The notes: a model not told the origin generated them from the sequence alone. Shown: positions 8,728 to 17,991, counted from the first letter of the stretch. The stretch is DNA of 64,000 nucleotides from Hydrogenophilales bacterium (GCA_016195805.1 JACPYT010000009.1:124001-188000); one strand, 5' to 3'. Translations and numbers: made by a program.

Positions 8728-9537
8728 ATGAACCAGATTTGCGATACCGCCGTTTGCATGCCGGACGTGCAAAGTTCGGCCGACACACGGCAAATCGCCA
8801 TCAACAAGGTCGGCATCAAGAGCATTCGCCACCCGGTTCGCGTGGCCGACAAGAGCGGCGGCGTCCAGCACACCATCGCCACCTTCAACATGTACGTGTT
8901 CCTGCCGCACAACTTCAAGGGCACGCACATGTCGCGTTTCATCGAGATTCTCAACACGCGCGAGCGCGAGATTTCGGTGGAGAACTTCGAAGGCATGCTG
9001 CGCCAGATGGTCGAGCGCCTGGAAGCCGAATCGGGCTACATCGAAATGAGCTTCCCCTATTTCGTCAACAAGGCCGCGCCCATCTCCGGCGTGCAGAGCC
9101 TGCTCGATTACGAGGTGACCTTCATCGGCGCGATCGAGAACGGTCAGTACACCCACACAACCAAGGTGCTGGTGCCGGTGACCAGCCTGTGCCCCTGCTC
9201 GAAGAAGATCTCCGACTACGGCGCGCACAACCAGCGCTCGCACGTCACCGTTTCAGCGAAAACCAACGGCTTCCTGTGGATCGAGGACCTGGTGCGCAAG
9301 GTGGAAGACCAGGCCTCGTGCGAACTCTTCGGCCTCCTGAAGCGACCGGACGAGAAATACGTCACCGAGCGCGCCTATGACAATCCGAAATTCGTCGAGG
9401 ACATCGTGCGCGACGTCGCCGCCGCGATGAACGCCGAACCGCTGATCGATGCTTACGTGGTGGAGGCCGAGAACTTCGAATCCATCCACAATCACAGCGC
9501 CTATGCGCTGATCGAGCGAAACAAGACGAAGCAATAA
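8728..9537 (+). CDS. folE2: GTP cyclohydrolase FolE2 (type IB)
   Basis: A 269-aa type IB GTP cyclohydrolase that makes 7,8-dihydroneopterin triphosphate for tetrahydrofolate. FolE2 also feeds queuosine synthesis in some bacteria. The conserved active-site cysteine lies in [19 protein letters not shown], and the C-terminal NHSAYA segment is typical. ATG 8728 is chosen because AAGGAG lies at the right distance upstream and the family begins here. The open frame extends further upstream into dxs but is not homologous. FolE2 does not depend strictly on zinc and is often induced by zinc limitation, and the inverted repeat over its promoter could be such an operator. Confidence 0.95.
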   Translation: MNQICDTAVCMPDVQSSADTRQIAINKVGIKSIRHPVRVADKSGGVQHTIATFNMYVFLPHNFKGTHMSRFIEILNTREREISVENFEGMLRQMVERLEAESGYIEMSFPYFVNKAAPISGVQSLLDYEVTFIGAIENGQYTHTTKVLVPVTSLCPCSKKISDYGAHNQRSHVTVSAKTNGFLWIEDLVRKVEDQASCELFGLLKRPDEKYVTERAYDNPKFVEDIVRDVAAAMNAEPLIDAYVVEAENFESIHNHSAYALIERNKTKQ

Positions 9538-9598
9538 ACCCGCTTCTGCAAAGCCACAAGGCCTGCATTGCAGGTCTTGTAGCCAGTGGGGCAGCGAA

Positions 9599-10246
9599 TC
9601 AGTAACGCTGGGTCAGCGTCATCGTCTGTCCGTCGCGCTTCATTTCCATGCGGTTCAAAAAGCTCATCCCCAGCAACGGCACACCCAGGCCGGTTTCCAC
9701 CACCATGCCGTCCACCTGGTTGACCGAGATGCCGCCGACCTTGACCGTATTGAACGTGACGCGCCAGGCGGGCACCACGCCAGCCGCCGTCCCAACGCCG
9801 ACAGGTCGCCCGGTCTTGTAGTCGAGTCCGATACGTTTGGCTTCGGCAGCGCTGATGGCGATGTCGGTCGCCCCGGTGTCGACCAGAAAAGTCATCGGAT
9901 ACCCATTGAGCGCCCCGGCCGCTGCAAAATGACCGCGTGCATCGGCAGTCAGCGAAACCGTCGGGCGTTCGCCCATCGGCGCACCGCCCGTAAACGACTG
10001 CCCCATGCCCAGGGTCCGGCGCTTGCCTTCGACGTCGAAGCTGGCGCCGTCGGAATCTGCGGCCAACAGCTTCACCCCCTGCACCGTCTGCCCCACGCTG
10101 AGGGTGCGCGGTTTGCCGCCATCGATGCTGACGATCGCCTTGTCTTTGAACAGGCCCACCACCGAAACGCTGGCCGCCCACACGCTGGTGCAGGAAAGCC
10201 CGCCTGCGGCTATCATCATCACGGCTATTTTTTTCTTGAGAGGCAT
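9599..10246 (-). CDS. Secreted retropepsin-like aspartic protease (clan AA)
   Basis: A 215-aa protein with a signal peptide (MPLKKKIAVMMIAAGG followed by a cleavable VWAAS). The C-terminal single-domain retropepsin-like fold has FLVDTGATDIAIS as the DTG active site and GVPLLGMSFL as the conserved glycine-rich flap region. These TIGR02281-type proteins are predicted periplasmic aspartyl proteases that work as dimers. The start at 10246 is chosen for the AGGA located 6 nt upstream; an adjacent ATG at 10249 is possible. The start codon is one base from, or overlaps, the start codon of the divergent amidotransferase. Confidence 0.85.
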   Translation of the reverse strand: MPLKKKIAVMMIAAGGLSCTSVWAASVSVVGLFKDKAIVSIDGGKPRTLSVGQTVQGVKLLAADSDGASFDVEGKRRTLGMGQSFTGGAPMGERPTVSLTADARGHFAAAGALNGYPMTFLVDTGATDIAISAAEAKRIGLDYKTGRPVGVGTAAGVVPAWRVTFNTVKVGGISVNQVDGMVVETGLGVPLLGMSFLNRMEMKRDGQTMTLTQRY

Positions 10247-10247
10247 C

Positions 10248-10958
10248 ATGCTTCCTGTTCTGGTTTTCCGACATTCACCTACCGAAGGGCCTGGGTATTT
10301 CACCACGTTTCTGGATCGTCACGGCATTCCCTGGAAACTGGTGCGCATCGACGCCGGCGACGACGTACCTGAAACCCTTAACGGCGTTTCCGGCGTCTGC
10401 TTGATGGGCGGACCGATGAGCGTCAACGACGATCTGCCCTGGATTCCGTCCGTGCTCGGGCTGATCCGTCAGGCGGTCGCATCGGACATCCCGGTGATTG
10501 GTCATTGCCTCGGCGGGCAGCTCATGTCGAAAGCGCTGGGCGGCAGTGTCGGCCCCAATCCGGTGAAGGAAATCGGCTGGGGCGACGTCCGCGTCACCGA
10601 TGCCGACGCCGCGCGCCCGTGGCTGGGCGATGCCAAGCAACCCATGCTGGCGTTTCACTGGCACGGCGAAACCTTCAGCCTGCCACCGGGCGCCACGCGC
10701 ATCCTCGAGAGTGCCTTCTGCGCCAACCAGGCCTATGTGCTGAACGACCGCCATATCGGCATGCAATGCCACGTCGAAATGACGCCCGAACTCATCGCCA
10801 GCTGGTGCGACAACGGTGCCGCCGAAATCGCCGCCAGCGACAGTCCCGGCGTCCAGTCCCCCGACGCCATCCAGGTAGACGTGGCCGCCCGCACCGCCCG
10901 CCTGCACCAGCTGGCGGACAAAATTTATTCCCGCTGGATTCAAGGGCTTAGAAAATAA
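10248..10958 (+). CDS. Class I glutamine amidotransferase-like protein
   Basis: A 236-aa protein with the GATase1 fold. The nucleophile elbow is GHCLGGQL (Cys87), and the catalytic His-x-Glu is in CHVEMTPE, so the triad is complete. Stand-alone proteins of this type resemble the GuaA amidotransferase half but lack a synthetase domain. Their substrates are mostly unknown, and some are gamma-glutamyl hydrolases. The start ATG 10248 has AGAGG upstream, which lies inside the divergent protease gene, so its promoter must also lie there. An unrelated open extension upstream is not used. Confidence 0.85.
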   Translation: MLPVLVFRHSPTEGPGYFTTFLDRHGIPWKLVRIDAGDDVPETLNGVSGVCLMGGPMSVNDDLPWIPSVLGLIRQAVASDIPVIGHCLGGQLMSKALGGSVGPNPVKEIGWGDVRVTDADAARPWLGDAKQPMLAFHWHGETFSLPPGATRILESAFCANQAYVLNDRHIGMQCHVEMTPELIASWCDNGAAEIAASDSPGVQSPDAIQVDVAARTARLHQLADKIYSRWIQGLRK

Positions 10959-11081
10959 TCGCACAACTGCCCGGAGAAGACGCTGGACAGCCGTATCGCG
11001 CAGCGTAGGATAGGTGCCGGAGTCACATCCAGTTTTAAAGCATCACCTGAAGCGCTTCAAATAATTGTAATTGGAGGATTT

Positions 11082-11495
11082 ATGCAGAACGTCGATTACA
11101 CCAACTTCGATTTCGGCGAGCGGCTGAACGGTTTCATCCATGAAGTGATGAATTTCGGCGGCGCGCCCCGCACCGAAGCCGACCTCACCGAAGGCCAGAA
11201 AGTCTTCGTCCGCGCGGTCAAGCGCGAAATGGTCAAATACGCCGACCCCAACCGCCATGGCTATCCGCATAACCTGCTGGAGCAGATGGAATCCTTCACC
11301 CGCACCATCGGTGATCTGCATAACTCCTATTTCGATTCCGGCATGCGCAAGGTCAGCGACTGTCTCTACAACCGCTGGAAAATGCTCTACGAAGAGACCA
11401 AAAAACTTGCGGCCGCCGGTGGAGATACCAAACCCGCCTGGGTTGACGTCATCAAGACCGAGCAGACCGACATGCCCGCCTTCTTTGACGCATAA
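11082..11495 (+). CDS. Conserved protein of unknown function upstream of sat
   Basis: A 137-aa protein, probably cytoplasmic and largely helical, rich in aromatic and charged residues (FGERLNGFIHEVMNFGG, then NLLEQMESFTRTIGDLHNSY). There is no signal peptide and no transmembrane segment, only a single Cys, and no motif I recognise. It has a good ribosome-binding site (TTGGAGG, 7 nt before the ATG) and its own terminator, so it is a genuine gene. It directly precedes sat-aprBA on the same strand, which suggests but does not prove a link with sulfur oxidation. Confidence 0.75.
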   Translation: MQNVDYTNFDFGERLNGFIHEVMNFGGAPRTEADLTEGQKVFVRAVKREMVKYADPNRHGYPHNLLEQMESFTRTIGDLHNSYFDSGMRKVSDCLYNRWKMLYEETKKLAAAGGDTKPAWVDVIKTEQTDMPAFFDA

Positions 11496-11511
11496 GCATA
11501 TGTTTCTGAAT

Positions 11512-11541
11512 AAAAAAGCCCGGCTCATCCGGGCTTTTTTA
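11512..11541 (+). terminator. Intrinsic terminator between the 137-aa gene and sat
   Basis: A 7-bp GC-rich stem AGCCCGG/CCGGGCT (11517-11523 with 11529-11535) and a 5-nt loop, with six A before and six T after. It is symmetrical and so potentially bidirectional. It implies that sat has its own promoter. Confidence 0.9.
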
Positions 11542-11660
11542 TTTTGAAGATTAATATCAAACCTGCTTATCCTCAAATAAAAATAAAGGATTATTCAGGC
11601 GCCACCCCCGGTGCTATTCTGCGCAGACTCTAATACCCCCATAAAGTCTGAGGAGACAGC

Positions 11661-12869
11661 ATGTCCAAACTGGTACGCCCCCACGGCGGTGGAGAACTCA
11701 AACCCCTGCTGCTGACGGGCGATGCACTTGCCGCCGAAAAAGCCCGCGCTGCCTCCCTGCCCAAGCTCAAGATGAGCTCGCGCGAAACCGGCGACCTCAT
11801 CATGATGGGCATCGGCGGCTTCACGCCGCTTACCGGCTTCATGACCAAATCCGACTGGCAGGGCGTGTGCGACGGCTACAAGATGGCCAACGGCCTGTTC
11901 TGGCCCATCCCCGTCACCCTGTCGACCGACGACGAATCCATCAAGGACGGCGACGATATCGCACTGGTCGACGGCGAATCCGGCGAGATCATGGGCACCA
12001 TGAAGGTGACCGACAAATACACCATCGACAAGGCCCACGAGTGCATGCAGGTCTACAAGACCACCGACCTCGAGCACCCCGGCGTCAAGATGGTCATGGC
12101 CCAGGGCAAGTACAACCTGGCCGGCCCGGTCAAGGTCCTGTCCACCGGCACCTTCAAGGAAGAATACGGCGAGCAGTTCATGACCCCCGCCGAGACCCGT
12201 GCCAAGTTTGAACAAATGGGCTGGTCCAAGGTTGCCGCCTTCCAGACCCGCAACCCGATGCACCGCTCGCACGAATACCTGGCCAAGATCGCCATCGAGA
12301 CCATGGACGGCGTGCTGGTCCACTCCCTGCTCGGCGCGCTGAAGCCGGGCGACATCCCCGCCGAAGTGCGTTCCGAAGCGATCAGCGTGCTGGTCGAAAA
12401 CTACTTCGCCCCCAACACCGTGATCCAGGCCGGCTACCCGCTCGACATGCGCTATGCCGGTCCGCGCGAAGCGCTGCTGCATGCGCTGTTCCGCCAGAAC
12501 TACGGCTGTTCGCACCTGATCGTCGGGCGCGACCACGCCGGCGTGGGCGACTACTACGGTCCCTTCGACGCACAGAAGATCTTCGACGAGATCCCCAAGG
12601 GTTCGCTCGAAACCGTGAACATGAACATCGACTGGACCTTCTGGTGCAAGAAATGCGGTGGCATGGCCTCGCAGCGTACCTGCCCGCACACCAAGGACGA
12701 CCGCATATTGCTGTCCGGCACCAAGGTGCGTTCGATGCTGTCCGAAGGTCAGGACCTGCCGGTCGAATTCAGCCGTCCCGAAGTGGCCAAGGTGCTGCAG
12801 AAATATTACGCCGGCCTCTCCGCGGAACAGAACGTCAAGATCGAGTTGAAAGGTCACTCGGCCGCGTGA
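11661..12869 (+). CDS. sat: Sulfate adenylyltransferase (ATP sulfurylase), dissimilatory type
   Basis: A 402-aa homo-oligomeric ATP sulfurylase. In sulfur oxidisers it runs APS + pyrophosphate -> ATP + sulfate, giving substrate-level phosphorylation after AprBA. The nucleotide-binding motifs [11 protein letters not shown] (about residue 195) and GRDHAGVG (about residue 288) are intact. A Cys-rich metal-binding segment [16 protein letters not shown] follows, as in dissimilatory enzymes. There is no C-terminal APS-kinase domain. AGGAGA precedes the ATG. It is followed by aprBA after 184 bp containing a strong hairpin, so the genes may be one operon with differential expression. Confidence 0.97.
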   Translation: MSKLVRPHGGGELKPLLLTGDALAAEKARAASLPKLKMSSRETGDLIMMGIGGFTPLTGFMTKSDWQGVCDGYKMANGLFWPIPVTLSTDDESIKDGDDIALVDGESGEIMGTMKVTDKYTIDKAHECMQVYKTTDLEHPGVKMVMAQGKYNLAGPVKVLSTGTFKEEYGEQFMTPAETRAKFEQMGWSKVAAFQTRNPMHRSHEYLAKIAIETMDGVLVHSLLGALKPGDIPAEVRSEAISVLVENYFAPNTVIQAGYPLDMRYAGPREALLHALFRQNYGCSHLIVGRDHAGVGDYYGPFDAQKIFDEIPKGSLETVNMNIDWTFWCKKCGGMASQRTCPHTKDDRILLSGTKVRSMLSEGQDLPVEFSRPEVAKVLQKYYAGLSAEQNVKIELKGHSAA

Positions 12870-12874
12870 TTATT

Positions 12875-12903
12875 CCGTACGGCAATGTTGCCGTACGGGT
12901 TTA
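12875..12903 (+). terminator. Hairpin between sat and aprB (partial terminator or mRNA-stability element)
   Basis: A perfect 9-bp stem CCGTACGGC/GCCGTACGG (12875-12883 with 12890-12898) that could extend to 11 bp, followed only by GTTTA. The short T-tract makes full termination unlikely. It fits an attenuator, or a 3'-end stabiliser separating sat and aprBA levels. Confidence 0.55.
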
Positions 12904-13053
12904 TCCCTGCAGGCATGAAATGCCGGATGGGACAAGGGTTTTAGGACACGAGCCTACCGGAAGCGGACTCGCGATACGCCCCGGCCAAGGACGGGTTCAG
13001 TTCTAGACGGACCGCGACGTACGCGGATTGTTAGCTAACTTTAGGAGACTGTA

Positions 13054-13527
13054 ATGCCAACCTATGTTCGTACCGACAAGTGCGACGGCTGCAAAGGTCA
13101 GGATAAGACCGCTTGCATGTACATCTGCCCGCACGATCTGATGAAACTGGACAAGGACGGTTCGGAAACCGGCCACGCCATGCGTGCGTTCAACCAGGAA
13201 CCCGAGCAGTGCTGGGAGTGCTATTCCTGCGTGAAGATCTGCCCGCAGCAGGCGATCGAAGCCCGCCACTACGCCGACGTCGTGCCGCTGGGCGGCATGG
13301 TGCAGCCGCTGCGTGGTTCCGACTCCATCATGTGGACCATCAAGTTCCGTAACGGCACGCTGAAGCGCTTCAAGTTCCCGATCCGCACCACGCCCGAAGG
13401 CTCGATCGATCCCTACGGTGGCAAGCCCATGCCCAAGCTGGCTGACATCAAGTCCGTCGGTTCCTTCACCAAGGACGTGATGGGTGGTTACCGCGCTGGC
13501 AACCCCGCTGAACTGATCCGCAAGTAA
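13054..13527 (+). CDS. aprB: Adenylylsulfate (APS) reductase beta subunit
   Basis: A 157-aa iron-sulfur subunit with two [4Fe-4S] ferredoxin-like cysteine sets: CDGCKGQDKTACMYICPHD near residues 10-28, and CWECYSCVKICPQQA near residues 53-67. The C-terminal tail wraps around AprA in known structures. It passes electrons between the FAD of AprA and the membrane acceptor. In this setting the complex oxidises sulfite + AMP to APS in the cytoplasm. It has a good RBS (TAGGAGA) and is followed by aprA after 26 bp. No aprM or qmoABC partner gene is in the window. Confidence 0.97.
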   Translation: MPTYVRTDKCDGCKGQDKTACMYICPHDLMKLDKDGSETGHAMRAFNQEPEQCWECYSCVKICPQQAIEARHYADVVPLGGMVQPLRGSDSIMWTIKFRNGTLKRFKFPIRTTPEGSIDPYGGKPMPKLADIKSVGSFTKDVMGGYRAGNPAELIRK

Positions 13528-13553
13528 TCTAGAGATTTAGAGAGGTAAACGAA

Positions 13554-15575
13554 ATGGCTGGAGAATTTGGTAATCCCACAGTAGTCCAGGAAGAAGTTGA
13601 CGTCCTCCTGATCGGCGGCGGCATGGCTTGCTGCGGTGCTGGCTACGAAATCATGCGCTGGGCTGACGCCGCCAAGGCTGAGCTGGGCATGGATCTGAAA
13701 ATCAAACTGGTGGATAAAGCCGCAATGGACCGTTCGGGCGCCGTTGCCCAGGGTCTGTCGGCAATTAACACCTACATCGGTTCCGAGCAGGATCCGGCTG
13801 ACTACGCCCGCATGGTCTCCAACGACCTGATGGGCATCACCCGCGACGACCTGGCCTACGACCTGGGCCGCAACGTGGATGATTCCGTGCACCTGTTCGA
13901 AGAATGGGGCCTGCCGATCTGGAAAACCGACGAAAACGGCGAGCGTCACGACGGCGCCCAGGGTCTGCCCGCACTGAAGGACGGCGGCAAGCCCGTGCGT
14001 TCCGGCAAATGGCAGATCATGATCAACGGCGAATCCTACAAATGGATCGTTGCTGAAGCCACCAAAAAAGCCCTCGGTATGGACCGTATCGAAGAGCGTA
14101 TCTTCATCGTCAAGCTGGTCAACGACAAGAACGACCCCAACCGCATCGCCGGTGCCGTCGGTTTCTCGACCCGCGAAAACAAGGTTGTCGTCTACAAGGC
14201 CAAGGCCATCCTGCTGGCCGCCGGTGGCTGCGTGAACATCTTCCGTCCGCGCTCTGTCGGTGAAGGTACCGGCCGTGCCTGGTACCCGGTGTGGAACGCC
14301 GGTTCGACCTACGCGATGGCTGCCGAAGCCGGCGCCGAGCTGACCATGATGGAAAACCGCTTCGTGCCCGCCCGCTTCAAGGACGGCTACGGCCCGGTCG
14401 GCGCCTGGTTCCTGCTGTTCAAGGCCCAGGCCGTCAACGCCTACGGCGAAGTCTACATGGTGAAGAACAAGGAACTGCTGAACGACTACCCCCCCTACGG
14501 GCAGGCAGCCGTTCCCGCATCGTGTCTGCGTAACCACCTGATGCTGAAGGAAATGAAGGAAGGCCGCGGCCCCATTTACATGGACACCGTGACCGCTTTG
14601 GCAAAACTGCGTGAAACGCTGACCCCGCGCGAAGTGAAGCACCTCGAAGCCGAAGCCTGGGAAGACTTCCTCGACATGTGCGTCGGCCAGTGCGGTATCT
14701 GGGTGGGCGAGAACATCGAGCCGGAGAAGAAAAACTCCGAACTCATGCCGACCGAGCCCTACCTGCTGGGCAGCCACTCCGGTTGCTGCGGCATCTGGGT
14801 GTCGGGTCCGACCGACGTCGGCGCGCCGACTGACGAAGGCCACGCCGATGCGGGCAAGATCCCGGGCCACCTGCCCAAGGGCTGGAGCTGGGGCTATCGC
14901 TCGATGACCACGGTCAAGGGTCTGTTCACCGCCGGCGACGGCGTGGGCGCATCCGGCCACAAGTTCTCCTCCGGCTCGCACGCCGAAGGCCGCATGTGCG
15001 CCAAGTCGATGGTTCAGTACTGCATCGACAACAAGGACTGGAAACCCGAGCTGGACACCCCCGTCGAGCAGCTGGTCGAGGAAATCTACAAGCCGGTGCG
15101 TACCTACCTGGAGCACAAGGACTACACCACGGCAATCGACGTCAACCCCAACTACATCACGCCCAAGATGGCGCAGTTCCGTCTGCAGAAGATCATGGAC
15201 GAGTATGTTGCCGGTGTCGCGACCTACTACACGACCAACGCCAACATGCTGGGCGTGGCGGAAGACAAGCTGAACATGCTGAAGGAAGACGCGGAGAAGA
15301 TGCGTGCGAAGGACCTGCACGAACTGCTGCGCGCGTGGGAAAACTACCACCGCATCCTGACGGCCGAAGCCCACATGAAGCACATCCAGTTCCGCGAAGA
15401 AAGCCGTTACCCCGGCTTCTACTACCGCATGGACAAGAACTTTGTCGATGAGGAGAATTGGCACTGCTTCGTGAACTCGGTCTACGACAAGAACTCCAAA
15501 CAGTGGAACTGCTTCAAGCGCGCCCACGTGGATCTGGTCGACAAGTCCAAGCTGTTCAAGCCCGCTGCTCACTAA
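13554..15575 (+). CDS. aprA: Adenylylsulfate (APS) reductase alpha subunit
   Basis: A 673-aa FAD-containing catalytic subunit of dissimilatory APS reductase. It carries an N-terminal FAD-binding site (DVLLIGGGMACCGAGYEIM) and the succinate dehydrogenase/fumarate reductase-type flavoprotein core, and FSSGSHAEGRM is a conserved part of the active-site region. It is full length for the family. Together with AprB and Sat it completes the AMP-dependent route from sulfite to sulfate. Codon use is biased and GC-rich, suggesting high expression. It is followed by a strong terminator. Confidence 0.98.
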   Translation: MAGEFGNPTVVQEEVDVLLIGGGMACCGAGYEIMRWADAAKAELGMDLKIKLVDKAAMDRSGAVAQGLSAINTYIGSEQDPADYARMVSNDLMGITRDDLAYDLGRNVDDSVHLFEEWGLPIWKTDENGERHDGAQGLPALKDGGKPVRSGKWQIMINGESYKWIVAEATKKALGMDRIEERIFIVKLVNDKNDPNRIAGAVGFSTRENKVVVYKAKAILLAAGGCVNIFRPRSVGEGTGRAWYPVWNAGSTYAMAAEAGAELTMMENRFVPARFKDGYGPVGAWFLLFKAQAVNAYGEVYMVKNKELLNDYPPYGQAAVPASCLRNHLMLKEMKEGRGPIYMDTVTALAKLRETLTPREVKHLEAEAWEDFLDMCVGQCGIWVGENIEPEKKNSELMPTEPYLLGSHSGCCGIWVSGPTDVGAPTDEGHADAGKIPGHLPKGWSWGYRSMTTVKGLFTAGDGVGASGHKFSSGSHAEGRMCAKSMVQYCIDNKDWKPELDTPVEQLVEEIYKPVRTYLEHKDYTTAIDVNPNYITPKMAQFRLQKIMDEYVAGVATYYTTNANMLGVAEDKLNMLKEDAEKMRAKDLHELLRAWENYHRILTAEAHMKHIQFREESRYPGFYYRMDKNFVDEENWHCFVNSVYDKNSKQWNCFKRAHVDLVDKSKLFKPAAH

Positions 15576-15597
15576 TCCCTTAGTGTTGCGGTGAACT

Positions 15598-15626
15598 CCG
15601 GGCGCCCATGCGGCGCCCGGTCTTTT
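15598..15626 (+). terminator. Intrinsic terminator of aprBA
   Basis: A perfect 9-bp GC stem CCGGGCGCC/GGCGCCCGG (15598-15606 with 15612-15620), a 5-nt loop, then TCTTTT. A second copy of the 3' arm with a longer T-run (CGGCGCCCGG plus seven T) follows at about 15650-15667 and could pair alternatively with the same 5' arm. Confidence 0.88.
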
Positions 15627-15795
15627 GGGCGATGCCTAAATTGAAACAGCGGCGCCCGGTTTTTTTCCGGTTTTCTATAACAGCGAGGCCAACAGGGTTG
15701 TAGATTGTTCAGCATCCAGCCGAAAGCGCGTACCCTTGCACTTTCGCTTGTGTGTTATTAGATGAAGTGGGGGTTTCCCCGAAAGGCAGTAAGAG

Positions 15796-16707
15796 ATGAA
15801 CGAAGACCAATTCAAGGACATGATCAACGACTCCCCGTTTGGGGGCAGTCCGGTCAAACCCATCATGCTGGCGGAAAACGCCACGCTGCAATTCCGTTGC
15901 CACCGCAACGTCAAGTGCTGGAATGCCTGTTGTTCCAACATCGACATTCCCCTGACACCCTACGACGTGCTGCGCCTGAAGAAGCGCCTGGACATGTCGT
16001 CGGGCGAATTCCTCAAGCAGTACTCGGTACCGTTCGAGATGGACAAGGACGGCATGCCCGGCATCAAGCTGAACCCGGTCGAAGGCGGCACCGCCTGCCA
16101 GTTCATGACGCCCGAGGGCTGCGGCGTCTACGAGGACCGCCCGACCGCATGCCGCTACTATCCGGTGGCCTTGCTGACCATGCGCCGCTCGGACGAATAC
16201 GTCGACCGCAGCGCCTATGCACTCGTGAAGGAACCGCACTGCCTCGGCCACTTCGAGGACAAGACCCAGACCATCGAGGAATACCGCCACGAACAGGGTG
16301 TCGACGAATACGACCGGAAAGCCCACGCGTGGCGCCAGCTGGTGGTCAAACGCAAATCCGCCGGTCCCGCCATCGGCAAACCCACCCCTGTTTCCAACCA
16401 GCTCTTCTTCATGGCGAGCTACGACGTCGACCGTTTCCGCGCCTTCGTCATGAGCCCGAGCTTCAACGACACCTACGACATTCCGGTCGAAGTCATGGCG
16501 ACGCTGATCGCCGACGACGAAGCCCTGCTCGACTTCGGCCTGAATTTCCTGCGTCATGCGCTATTCGGCGAAAAGTTTGTCGAAGAGCGCCCGGACGCCT
16601 ATGACAAGCGTCTGGCCCGCCGGCGCGCCCTGGCCGAGCAGGAAAAGGAAGCCGAATTCCAGCAGAAGATGGCGCTGGAGGACGACAAATACTCGGGTGA
16701 GCACTGA
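15796..16707 (+). CDS. YkgJ-family cysteine-cluster protein
   Basis: A 303-aa cytoplasmic protein. Its N-terminal half carries the YkgJ cysteine pattern CHRNVKCWNACC, then CQFMTPEGCGVYEDRPTACR, then a further Cys in HCLGH. This conserved set is expected to bind zinc or an Fe-S cluster. The C-terminal third is charged and helical and ends in a coiled-coil-like segment. Function is unknown. The family is often found with redox or flagellar genes. Its position right behind aprBA on the same strand, past their terminator, suggests a role tied to sulfur oxidation or metal handling, but this is inference. Confidence 0.85.
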   Translation: MNEDQFKDMINDSPFGGSPVKPIMLAENATLQFRCHRNVKCWNACCSNIDIPLTPYDVLRLKKRLDMSSGEFLKQYSVPFEMDKDGMPGIKLNPVEGGTACQFMTPEGCGVYEDRPTACRYYPVALLTMRRSDEYVDRSAYALVKEPHCLGHFEDKTQTIEEYRHEQGVDEYDRKAHAWRQLVVKRKSAGPAIGKPTPVSNQLFFMASYDVDRFRAFVMSPSFNDTYDIPVEVMATLIADDEALLDFGLNFLRHALFGEKFVEERPDAYDKRLARRRALAEQEKEAEFQQKMALEDDKYSGEH

Positions 16708-16714
16708 CTTTCCG

Positions 16715-17164
16715 ATGCGTAGCCTGATTGGATTAGCAGGCATTCTTGTCGTGGCACTTCCACTCCATGTAGAAGCCGCCACGCTCAACAAATGCATCGA
16801 TACAAAGGGAGCAGTCACCTATTCCAACCTGCCCTGCCACAATGCGCGGGAAGTCCGCACGGTGGAGGTCGATCCCGCGCCCCCACCCGATCCGGCACAT
16901 ACACAGCCCGCCCGGGCCCAAGCCAAGCCGGTGCCCGCCCCCAAAGAGACCGCCCCGATACACCTCGAAGCCCAGCGTACCACTGGAAAACCCGTCCCGC
17001 ATGCCTCGGCTCGCCAATGCGATACGCTGAGCGACAAGCTGGGCCGCGTATCCGACAAAATGGACCTGGCACGCCGCAAGGGTTACACGCAGCAACAAAT
17101 GGACAAGTGGAATCTTGAGGTCAAGGAAATCGAACGCAAAAAACAGCAAGCCGGCTGCTTTTGA
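16715..17164 (+). CDS. Periplasmic DUF4124-domain protein
   Basis: A 149-aa exported protein. It has an N-terminal signal peptide ([21 protein letters not shown]) and then a short DUF4124-like segment ([18 protein letters not shown]). A proline-rich linker and a charged helical C-terminus ending in QQAGCF follow. ATG 16715 is used because it gives a proper signal peptide 7 bp after the upstream stop. DUF4124 proteins are common in betaproteobacteria and have no defined function. The paired Cys residues suggest disulfides. Confidence 0.8.
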   Translation: MRSLIGLAGILVVALPLHVEAATLNKCIDTKGAVTYSNLPCHNAREVRTVEVDPAPPPDPAHTQPARAQAKPVPAPKETAPIHLEAQRTTGKPVPHASARQCDTLSDKLGRVSDKMDLARRKGYTQQQMDKWNLEVKEIERKKQQAGCF

Positions 17165-17178
17165 AAATCATCCCAAGC

Positions 17179-17991
17179 ATGAACGCCCGCACCCTCGACC
17201 CCGCGCATCATCTCATCGAACAAGAGCCCTACTACGAAGCCGTCGGCGACGAAATCCAGCTGTTCGAGGCCGCCTACCGGCAGCAGATCCCGGTGCTGCT
17301 GAAAGGCCCCACCGGCTGCGGCAAAACCCGCTTCATGGAGCACATGGCGTGGCGATTGAAGCGCCCGCTCATCACGGTGTCCTGCCACGACGATCTCACC
17401 GCGTCCGATTTGGTGGGTCGCTATCTGGTGAAAGGCGGCGAAACCGTATGGGTCGACGGCCCGCTCACCCGCGCGGTGCGCTGCGGCGGCATCTGCTATC
17501 TGGATGAAATCGTCGAGGCGCGCAAGGACACCATGGTGGTGATTCACCCGCTCGCCGACGACCGCCGCACCCTGCCGATGGAAAAGCTGGGGCAGATTGT
17601 CGAAGCGCCCCCCGAATTTTGTCTCGCCATCTCCTACAACCCCGGCTACCAGAGTGTGTTGAAGGATCTGAAGCAGTCGACCCGCCAGCGTTTCGTCGCG
17701 CTGGAGTTCGACTACCCGTCGGCCGAACTCGAACGCCGCATCGTCGCCACCGAATCAGGCGTGCCCGAGGCCATCGCGGCCAATCTGGTGCGCTTCGCGC
17801 AGATGACGCGCAACCTCAAAGGCAGCGGACTGGAGGAAGGCGCCTCGACCCGTTTGCTGGTGCATGCTGGCAAGCTGATCGCCGACGGCATCAGTCCGGT
17901 GACGGCGTGCAAGTCGGCGGTCGCGCAGGCGGTCACCGACGATGCCGACATGCTGAAGGCGATCCAGGAACTGTCCTCGTCCATCTTCTGA
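17179..17991 (+). CDS. cbbQ: CbbQ/NorQ-family MoxR AAA+ ATPase (probable RuBisCO activase subunit)
   Basis: A 270-aa AAA+ ATPase with Walker A GPTGCGKT, Walker B ICYLDEI, and the CbbQ/NirQ-typical strings [16 protein letters not shown] and [20 protein letters not shown]. With CbbO it forms the CbbQO complex that strips inhibitory sugar phosphates from RuBisCO. The paralogous NorQ-NorD pair instead matures nitric oxide reductase. The stop overlaps the next start (TGATG). ATG 17179 fits family N-termini; a TTG at 17161 that overlaps the upstream stop is the alternative. No RuBisCO or nor gene is in view, so the choice between CbbQ and NorQ rests on similarity and the autotrophic context. Confidence 0.75.
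   Translation: MNARTLDPAHHLIEQEPYYEAVGDEIQLFEAAYRQQIPVLLKGPTGCGKTRFMEHMAWRLKRPLITVSCHDDLTASDLVGRYLVKGGETVWVDGPLTRAVRCGGICYLDEIVEARKDTMVVIHPLADDRRTLPMEKLGQIVEAPPEFCLAISYNPGYQSVLKDLKQSTRQRFVALEFDYPSAELERRIVATESGVPEAIAANLVRFAQMTRNLKGSGLEEGASTRLLVHAGKLIADGISPVTACKSAVAQAVTDDADMLKAIQELSSSIF

Noticed and set aside
13488..15572. A long minus-strand open frame across aprA
   Set aside because: A mirror of the strongly supported aprA gene caused by high GC and biased codon use; it has no RBS or family features.
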